NCBI GenBank assembly: GCA_020002185.1
Contig: CM034536.1
Span: 12,546,717-12,610,716 of the forward strand
Reading direction: 5' to 3'
From: Paraescarpia echinospica
Lineage: Eukaryota; Annelida; Polychaeta; Sabellida; Siboglinidae
DNA length: 64,000 nucleotides
Part shown: in pieces, positions 57,389 to 64,000 of the stretch
Numbering within the stretch: the first letter of the stretch is position 1
Layout: each line of letters opens with the position of its first letter
Position numbers and translations under genes: made by a program
The notes under the pieces: model-generated
Seen by the model: only the letters and a program-made list of their open reading frames with translations
Database searches by the model: none
What the model was told of the DNA's origin: nothing

Positions 57389-58460
57389 CACCCCTCTGCT
57401 ATATATATATATCTCACTATATATATTATATGTCCCTGTTGTGTCTGTCACCTACCTACTATGGGACTACCTATACCGATATGACCTGGCTACCTATTTC
57501 TACTAATACCTTCATGAGGGCTGGCTACCTGTTCCTGTACCTGCTACCTGGCCTGTTCACCTATTTCTTCCTTCCTGTACCTAAGGGCTACCTATTTCTG
57601 CCTGTGTGCACAAGTTTGAGCTTTGTTTATGCCAACTGCCTACCTATTTCTTCCTGCCTGTTTGTACCTGTTTTCACCTGTTCTCTTCCTTTTCACCTGG
57701 CTGCCTGCTTATTATGTCCTGTGTGCCTGTTGTGTGTGCCTGTACCTGTTTGTTTGTTTGCCTGTACCTGTACCTACATTTCTTACCTGTTTTCTGTACC
57801 TGTTGTTGTTACCTGCCTGTGCTTCCTGCCTTGCATTTCTACCTTTCTGCCTGTTGTTTTGTTACCTGAGTGTGCCTGCCTGTTTGCCTGCCTATTTTCC
57901 TGTTTCTTATTGCCTATGCCTGCCTGTTTCCTTGTTTGTTGTTTTCCTGCTGTGCCTGTGCCTGCCTGCCTGCTGCCTGGCTGCCTGCCTGGCTCCTGCC
58001 TGTGCCTGCGTCTGGCTGCCTGACTGCTGCCTGTTCGCCCGCCTGGCTGCCTGCCTGCCCATGCCTGCCTGGTGCCTGCCGGCTGCCTGGCTGCTGGCTG
58101 CCTGTCGGCTCCTGCCTGGCTGCTGCCTGCCTGGCTGCCTCCTGTCTATTGCTGCCTGGTGCCTCCCCACTCCTGCCCATTGCCTCCCTCCCCCGGCCTA
58201 TTGCTCTCATACCGCTCGCTGCCTGCCTGGTTGCCCGTCTTGTTGCCTGTTCGCTGTTCCGTCTGTGGCTGCCTGCCTGGCTGCCTGCCTGGCTGCCTGC
58301 CTGGCTGCCTGCCTGGCTGCCTGCCTGGCTGCCTGCCTGGCTGCCTGCCTGGCTGCCTGCCTGGCTGCCTGCCTGGCTGCCTGCCTGGCTGCCTCCCTGG
58401 CTGCCTCCCTGGCTGCCTGCCTGCCTCCCTTTCTTCCTCCCTCCCTCTCTCTCTCTAGCA
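57160..58460 (+). mobile_element. Third, diverged member of the head-plus-array repeat
   Basis: GGGGATCAGCCAGGGATAAT and, after about 30 bp, TTGCGAGGATG parallel the head of the other two copies. (CCTG)n, (CTGCCT)n, (TC)n, long degenerate CCTG-like DNA and a 12-mer CTGCCTGCCTGG array (58263-58410) follow. Open frames of 282-331 codons are Cys/Leu/Pro-rich repeat artefacts. Confidence 0.5.
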
Positions 58461-58956
58461 TTCACTGGTAATTGGGTACGGTCATGGATCTTTGCACATT
58501 TAACAGGAATGATCAGGACATTCCTGTATACATGCCAACTGTGCTTCGTCCATGAACAAACAATGTCATGGTTGATTAACTTACAGACAATGCACTGATT
58601 CAACTACCGGTCAACATTCTAGGCATCACGTGCGAGCCCAACCATGGTACCTTCTTAATCACACGCAAAGAGGAGTTCTACCTAACAGTTTTTGTACACG
58701 TATGACTGAGAAACGTAAAACGACCAATAGGAATACAGTTGTCGAAATATAGGTGACACGACATATTTCAGTACAACGCCGACTTAACTGGTGGATGATT
58801 GGCTGACGTGGGTTCTGCTAACATTCTATTTATATAACAAACAATATTCGCTTGACGCTCGATATGGTGCTTCGTGTAACAGGTGATTTCAACTGTGCAA
58901 CAGACTATAGGATATGAATAAATGCCGGAAACGACAGCGTGAAGGGGTATTGCAAG

Positions 58957-58985
58957 ATGGCTGCAACAGCGCCACCCAAAGAAAG
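58957..58985 (+). CDS. Candidate first coding exon of an unidentified gene
   Basis: GCAAGATGGCTGC gives a YY1/TISU-like start. The exon reads MAATAPPKE plus two bases and ends at a gtagga donor. The context closely resembles the start of the gene at 44564. No downstream exon was found before 64000, so this remains a start-only call. Confidence 0.4.
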
Positions 58986-58989
58986 GTAG

Positions 58990-60800
58990 GAACTTTGGAT
59001 ATTTAGAACAACAAGTAGTTGTAGTCTGTTCTATATATTGCCTTTGGGTACAAGAAAATGCATTATTGTTGACAGTTTATTGACGGCAGCATGCAAGCGC
59101 GCGCAAGAAAAGAATATAGTTCTTGTCTTTAAACGTTATTGTTGTATCGTATCATACTGTAGACACATATAAACAGACACGTACATACGCATTGGAGTGA
59201 TGTGTTCTTAGGCCATCTTGCCCATCACAATGCAAATACACACACGCTTGTGCTTGGCCAATTATAGTTAGATTATTTGGCAGTGATCAAAGTACTATAA
59301 ATAAATGTATCGTCACTTAAAAGCACACAACATAAATGCATTGGTTTAACAAAGTTTTAATGAAACGCACAACATAAACATAAGTTTTCCCATCATCTCT
59401 CCTTCTTCTTCTTCTTCTCCTCGTTTTTAATTTATTATTAATACCGCACCGTGTATTGTACTTGAACCGTTGTTGGTATAATACATAAACAATAAATATG
59501 ATTGACTTTTGGAAGTTTCCCCATTGTGTGCGCCATCTTGGATTCGCCCCCTATTGTATTCAGCCATAACTATCCATGGACGTGCATACATCTGAATACA
59601 TATAATAGATTAGTAATATTATTTACGTCGCATATACATACGTTTACTGCATCATATCATGTAACATAACATATGACCAAAGTTTCAATACAATTTTAAT
59701 GAATAAATAACTTCACTACGTGAAGATATCCAAGACTAATTAAAGTTGAAGTTCTCACCACAATTTTCGCCTGAGTGTGTCTGGCAGGGTATAAAAGCAG
59801 GTAAATTTCCTATGTTAATTGCAGCTTGACGTGCTCAATATATAGGGTTATATCACGTGGCATTGATGACCACAACGTCTATGGGAACGACGTAAGGCTC
59901 GGGGGCCGATATATCCTTCCCCTGCAGGGCACTACCACACGTTGTGGGTCAACTGTGAGAGATCAAGATTGTGACACTAATCTCCAGGGTAGGGTTCTAA
60001 GGAGCTCCCGATGAGATGTTCCGAGCCGATCATTGGTGCACTTAGCTGTGTATCATAGACAGTACTGGTTCCAGTGTCTCCCACTTCCTGATTCTCTCTT
60101 TTTGTCCTGCAAAAATGAACTTAAATGTTGCTGGGCCATTTTCAAGGCCCTCTTCTAGCTTGACTGGGCACTACTGCCTCTGCCTGTTACATGCCAGCTC
60201 TCGCTTTTGACATCTGCTCGGATTATGGTTAATTTATAATACATTATTACTTGGGTAACATAAGAAAGCTATGCATCTGTTATTAACATAAATAACCACA
60301 AAATTATAATTTATAACAAAATTACAATATTCCAATATTTACCCACAAATCTACACAAAGATACAGTGCATTCCACAAAACTCAAACTCGGTTCAATCAA
60401 TTTTTGCATAAGTTGACCATTTTTCTATAGTCCCGGCTGTCTTTGTATCTCATATGGTATAAAACCTGCATCAGTTGATTTGGTCTTAAGTTGAAGTTTC
60501 AGTTAAGTACATTAATATTCTTTCATTCTGTTAATTCGAATTTCATAAATCTCTACTGCTAAACATTAAAATTCCATCCGCCAACACAGATATAAAATGC
60601 TATTACCATATTGGTAAAGTTATTTGTTAAGATTAGTTACTCTTCCGCATCGACTTTTCTTGCACTGCGTTATTTGTGCGTATTTTAACGTGGATCAGGA
60701 AAAAACAGACTTTGTGCAAAGACGACAACATATAAAACAAAGTGTTCTGATCAGTTCGGCTCCAAGGTAACTGTAAAATTTAATAACTGACAGAAGAGAA
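58990..60800. other. Presumed intron, nothing firm
   Basis: CAAGATGGC also occurs on the minus strand near 59220 and 59540, without a convincing exon. An open stretch at 59826-60014 has no recognised motif. Confidence 0.4.
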
Positions 60801-60879
60801 GACAGACTAATGTGGTCTGTCACATATTGTTCAATTATAAACACTCAGAGGCATACACAGTCACAGACGAGACACAGAC

Positions 60880-60940
60880 ACACAAAACACACGCGCGCGC
60901 GCGCACACAGACACACACATCCACACACACCGACCCTCTC
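60880..60940 (+). repeat. (AC)n/(CG)n microsatellite
   Basis: ACACAC runs with a CGCGCGCGCG core. Confidence 0.85.
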
Positions 60941-61410
60941 ATTACCTCAACTGGCACCACTCTTCTTTCATCCACTCTCGGCTGTTGCCTTCTCTCCAGC
61001 AACGCCTGCAGTTTTTTCCCCATCTGCTGCAGAGCATCCCCTGGCTCCACCCCAGCCCTCCACCCCCAACAATTGATATGCGTCCCTGAGTTACTGACCA
61101 AATTCATTGTCGGATTGGAATCCCTCAGATGGTTACCACCAGATGTCACTACTGCTTCAGGAACTATGCGGTGGTGTAGTGTAGAAAGGCCGCAGGTGGT
61201 TTCTTCACCGCATGGCTGTGATGTTTTTTGGCAGTTTTTCGGTCGGACTTCACAATTTTTGAGCCACTGCTCAAACTCGTGACATCATCATTGGTTGCCA
61301 TGGTTTCACGCAATCCAGTCTTGCTCCACTTTTTCCTCATTGGATTCTCTTCAGTGACCTTCCTATTTTCCTTGTGTTCGTTCCTCGATGTGGTGTCTAT
61401 AACGATAACT

Positions 61411-61411
<1 letters not shown>

Positions 61412-61448
<37 letters not shown>
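61412..61448 (+). repeat. (TA)n microsatellite at the LTR element border
   Basis: Pure TA run ending about 12 bp before the left end of the LTR element. Confidence 0.9.
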
Positions 61449-61454
<6 letters not shown>

Positions 61455-61459
61455 GTCGA

Positions 61460-61602
61460 TGTATATAACAATACTTTATTGCCGACTTTGTTTCGTTTAC
61501 ACCGTGTCAACGCACATCATGGCGACAACACACACAAAACCACGTTGGCTTTTGTGTAGCCACTGGCATGCAGTTTATCACTTTAATTGTGATATCGTCA
61601 CA
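61460..61602 (-). mobile_element. 3' LTR of the Ty3/gypsy element
   Basis: On the minus strand it runs TGTGACGATATCACAATTAA to GTTATATACA, with TG/CA ends and an AATAAA poly(A) signal near its end. It matches 63442-63592 except for a 32-bp deletion after the ATGC of GGCATGC. It is preceded by a polypurine tract at 61603-61615 (AAAAAGAGGGGGA), as expected for a 3' LTR. Confidence 0.82.
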
Positions 61603-61635
61603 TCCCCCTCTTTTTACAGTCAGATGTTTAACTTT

Positions 61636-62781
61636 TCACTTCATTTCAAAGTCTTTGAACTTTGCTGGAAATTTCAATGGACGCCTTGGTCGTGCAACAG
61701 TCGCCGGCACACTGCATGGTGAACTTATAACCCTCGGTGGCATATTGCGTGGTGAATGTACCACCGTGGATGGTACACTACGTTGTGGAGACGTTTCGAC
61801 TGAAGGTTCACTGCTTGGAGGAGACGTGACGTTGTCTTGACCTCTCTGTTGTGCGTTCTGGTTGTCTACGCACGTGTTGTCTGAACACATTGGTCTTTTC
61901 ATCGTATTGTCAGTTTCATCTTGTTGAGAGTACCGAGTATCATCCTTATACTGCTCTGGTGTGGCACGTAGCTGTCGTCTATTCCTTCGGTATGTCGAGC
62001 CTTCACTCTCAATGATGTAAGATCTGACGCCCGATGGTTTCTGAATGCGTGCTAGTGTCCATGTTCGTGAGTCATTTGAGGCGTTTGGCTTCTTGAACCG
62101 CACAACATCTCCTGGGTGTAGTATGCTAAGATTCTTGCTCGTACGATTGTACAACCTGGCTTGTTTCTCCTTTCTACGTTTGAGTTGTTCAGGAGCATCA
62201 CGTTGTGCTGCAGGATCGGTCTGCAGCAGTACTGGCGTTGGTAGCAGTGTTCTGGTTCGACGTGCGAACATCCGTTGAACAGGCGATGTGTGCATAGCTT
62301 CTGTAGGTGTGTTTCGATAGTCCAGAAACGCCAAATACACATCCGCCCTGTCATAAATTGCTTTCCGCATGATTTGCTTCGCCGTCTTGACTGCGTTTTC
62401 CACCTTTCCATTTGACTGGGGGTAACGAGGTGATGATGTGATATGTTCAAATTTCCAACGCTCTGAGAACAACTTGAACTCCTCACACGCAAACTGTGGC
62501 CCATTGTCAGAAATCACTTTGTCTGGTGCACCGAATCTCGCAAAGTGAATACGCAGTTTGATGATAACCTGTGTTGCACTGGTCATTGACAGCTTATCAA
62601 CTTCGAAGAAGTTCGAGAAGTAGTCCACCGTTATGAGGTAGTCCTGTCCATGAAGGTGGAACAGGTCAACTCCAACTCGTGACCATGGACGTGACGCTAT
62701 CTCATGTGACAACAACGGCTCTCTACATTGTTCTGGTTTGTACGCGTTGCACGTACTGCAGGCACTGATGACATCTTTCAC
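61636..62781 (-). mobile_element. Ty3/gypsy integrase, C-terminal pol
   Basis: A 381-codon frame. The zinc-finger Cys pair is CSTC (residues 8 and 11); the His half (LHSSHLG) lies upstream past one stop codon. The catalytic core has Asp39 (GVDLF), Asp92 (SDNGPQF) and Glu128 (NGKVENA), a correct D,D(35)E. A GPY-like C-terminal region follows (GDVVRFKKP), then a Pro/Ser/Thr-rich tail. In a live element the enzyme would join retrotransposon cDNA to host DNA. The core is intact, but the upstream pol is broken, so the copy is non-autonomous. Confidence 0.88.
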
Positions 62782-63430
62782 TTATTGGTTCATGCCTGGC
62801 CAATACATCACTTCACGTGCTCTACTAAGACATCCTTCGACTCCTAAATGCGAGGAGTGGAGTTTCTTTATGAGCATGGCTCGATGTCACGGGGTATGAC
62901 GATTCTCTGTCCCTTGAATAGTGCGCCATCCTGTGTGCTGATCTCGTCACGGCAATTGAAATACGGTCGCGCGAGTGGATCGACTGCTTCACGTCGATCC
63001 GGCCATCCCTGAAGTGTGTAGCGAACTGCAGTTTTCACTTCGTCGTCTTTACGTGACTTGCACACGATTTCGTGTATTCCGTTAGTCGACAGATGAACAT
63101 CTTCTGTCATGTCCATTTGTTGCAGTTCAATGTCGATGTGACAGGAGCAATGATTTTGTCCTCTACCATTCGTGTGAGTTCCATTTTCACGACTTCTCGT
63201 ACCGCACAAGGAACTCTGCGGGGCGGATGGACAACAGTTTTGACACTTGGATCAATCTGTATTCTATAGTTGCCATCGAGGCAACCAAGTCCCTCGAATA
63301 CATCTGGGTATTCTCTGAGTACAGTGTCCTGTAACACTTGTGATCGCTTACTCATCACAGAAATGTGCACCGTGTCTTCTTTCGATGGACATGTTTTACC
63401 AGTCTTTGGTAGTGTTTGTGTTGTCTCCAT
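62782..63430 (-). pseudogene. Ty3/gypsy pol remnant with RT/RNase H deletion
   Basis: On the minus strand METTQTLPKTGKTCP, EYPDVFEGLGCLDGNY and VVKMELTRMVEDKIIAPVTS are the entry to the RT domain. Near 63115 the sequence jumps to post-RNase H spacer blocks (AVRYTLQGWPDRREAVDPLA, RPYFNCRDEISTQDGALFKG). The catalytic RT and RNase H are therefore missing. A one-base loss near 62875 and a stop near 62785 separate this piece from the integrase frame. Confidence 0.78.
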
Positions 63431-63441
63431 CGTTGTCTGTT

Positions 63442-63592
63442 GACTTTGTTTCGTTTACACCGGGTCAACGCACATCATGGCGACAACACACACAAAACCA
63501 CGTTGGCTTTTGTTTAGCCACTGGCATGCTGATATACACCTTATTCGCCAGGTGGCGTTTCAGTTTATCACTTTAATTGTGATATCGTCACA
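63442..63592 (-). mobile_element. 5' LTR of the Ty3/gypsy element, truncated
   Basis: It starts TGTGACGATATCACAATTAA at 63592 and is collinear with the 3' LTR until 63442. There it passes directly into the pol ATG, lacking the last ~25 bp of the LTR, the primer-binding site, gag and protease. The flanking pentamers (GTCGA left, GTGAC right) do not form a clean target duplication. Confidence 0.78.
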
Positions 63593-63627
63593 GTGACCTT
63601 TGCACTTTCACTCCGTGCTGACAAATG

Positions 63628-63950
63628 TCACCAAATGGCGTCAACGGTGATGTCTGAAATGTCGCCGCTTGCAAATTTGTATCCCAGTTTATATCCGATG
63701 TCAGACAGGGGTGTATGTCTTCCTTCCTCCTTATCTGATCTTGACAGTCCAGCTTCTGGCATAATGGCTGTCTTATGGTCAACCACAGTATATGTTCTGT
63801 CTGTGTGTGCCAACACCCTGGTGATGTAAACCCTATGGGTGCTGTCCAAGAACTGGGTGCGTTTGGAATCCTCCAGCAAGCTAGCTGGGGAGAGGCGACC
63901 CCTTAGTACAGACCGAGGTGATTCGTATCTACGGTGCGATTGGCTGTTGT
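63628..63950 (-). CDS. Unrecognised gene, probable terminal coding exon
   Basis: On the minus strand a strong acceptor (tatttttttacag) ends at 63951. Two bases complete a split codon, then 106 codons follow: NSQSHRRYESPRSVLRGRLS, PASLLEDSKRTQFLDSTHRV, YITRVLAHTDRTYTVVDHKT, AIMPEAGLSRSDKEEGRHTP, LSDIGYKLGYKFASGDISDI, TVDAIW, stop (63630-63628). Codon use and splice context look genuine. No family is recognised. It is basic and Ser/Thr-rich, then acidic at the end. Upstream exons lie beyond 64000. A gypsy LTR starts only 35 bp after the stop. Confidence 0.6.
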
Positions 63951-64000
63951 CTGTAAAAAAATATTTAAAAAAACAGTATACATGTAATGAAACAAAGATG

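Noticed and set aside
57028..58603. Open frames of 229-331 codons, Cys/Leu/Pro-rich (plus) and Gln/Ala/Gly/Ser-rich (minus)
   Set aside because: Tetra- and dodecanucleotide CCTG-type repeats keep frames open. There is no domain and no complexity beyond the repeats.
60810..61282. 156-codon plus-strand ORF
   Set aside because: It begins in the (AC)n tract and shows no motif. Probably chance.

Overview
This is a window of animal nuclear DNA. It is AT-rich, with introns of 0.5 to 20 kb bounded by GT/AG sites, tRNA-derived SINEs, several clades of non-LTR retrotransposon, a Ty3/gypsy remnant, a Penelope-like remnant, MITEs and very many mini- and microsatellites. The repeat mix and an invertebrate-type myosin III kinase domain suggest a marine invertebrate (lophotrochozoan or invertebrate deuterostome). 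The species cannot be fixed from sequence alone.

Genes. (1) The minus strand from about 34.6 kb to the left edge carries the 5' part of a class III myosin. Four phase-consistent coding exons (22692-22821, 1961-2130, 1318-1422, 730-829) encode the Ser/Thr kinase N-lobe, catalytic loop and DFG. The remaining kinase, motor and tail lie beyond base 1. A 5'UTR piece lies at 22822-22908 and a candidate first exon or promoter at about 34.53-34.64 kb. (2) The plus strand at 44564-48985 carries three phase-consistent exons (100 codons so far) of a protein I do not recognise. (3) The plus strand at 58957-58985 looks like a first coding exon of another gene. (4) The minus strand at 63628-63950 looks like a terminal coding exon of a gene that begins beyond the right edge.

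Layout. At 0-23 kb are myosin exons and a 20.5-kb intron filled with an L2-like LINE (2.85-6.0 kb, split by a nested insertion), a hAT MITE with a 348-bp tandem duplication (9.1-10.1 kb), paired MITE copies and minisatellites. At 23-34.5 kb is the 5' intron, with two copies of one CR1/L2-superfamily LINE, SINE heads and LINE 3' ends. At 35-38.5 kb are a LINE RT fragment (minus) and an internally deleted APE-type LINE (plus). At 39-52 kb are the unrecognised gene, a Penelope-like remnant in its intron and further minisatellites. At 52.5-58.5 kb are two inverted copies of a repeat that pairs a conserved head with long tetranucleotide arrays, plus a third related copy. At 61.4-63.6 kb is a doubly deleted Ty3/gypsy element whose LTR lies 35 bp after the stop codon of gene 4.

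No operon-like or single-pathway logic links the genes. The most unusual structural features are an array of eight decoy 3' splice sites (each leading to an in-frame stop) before exon 3 of the unrecognised gene, and the inverted tetranucleotide-array repeats.
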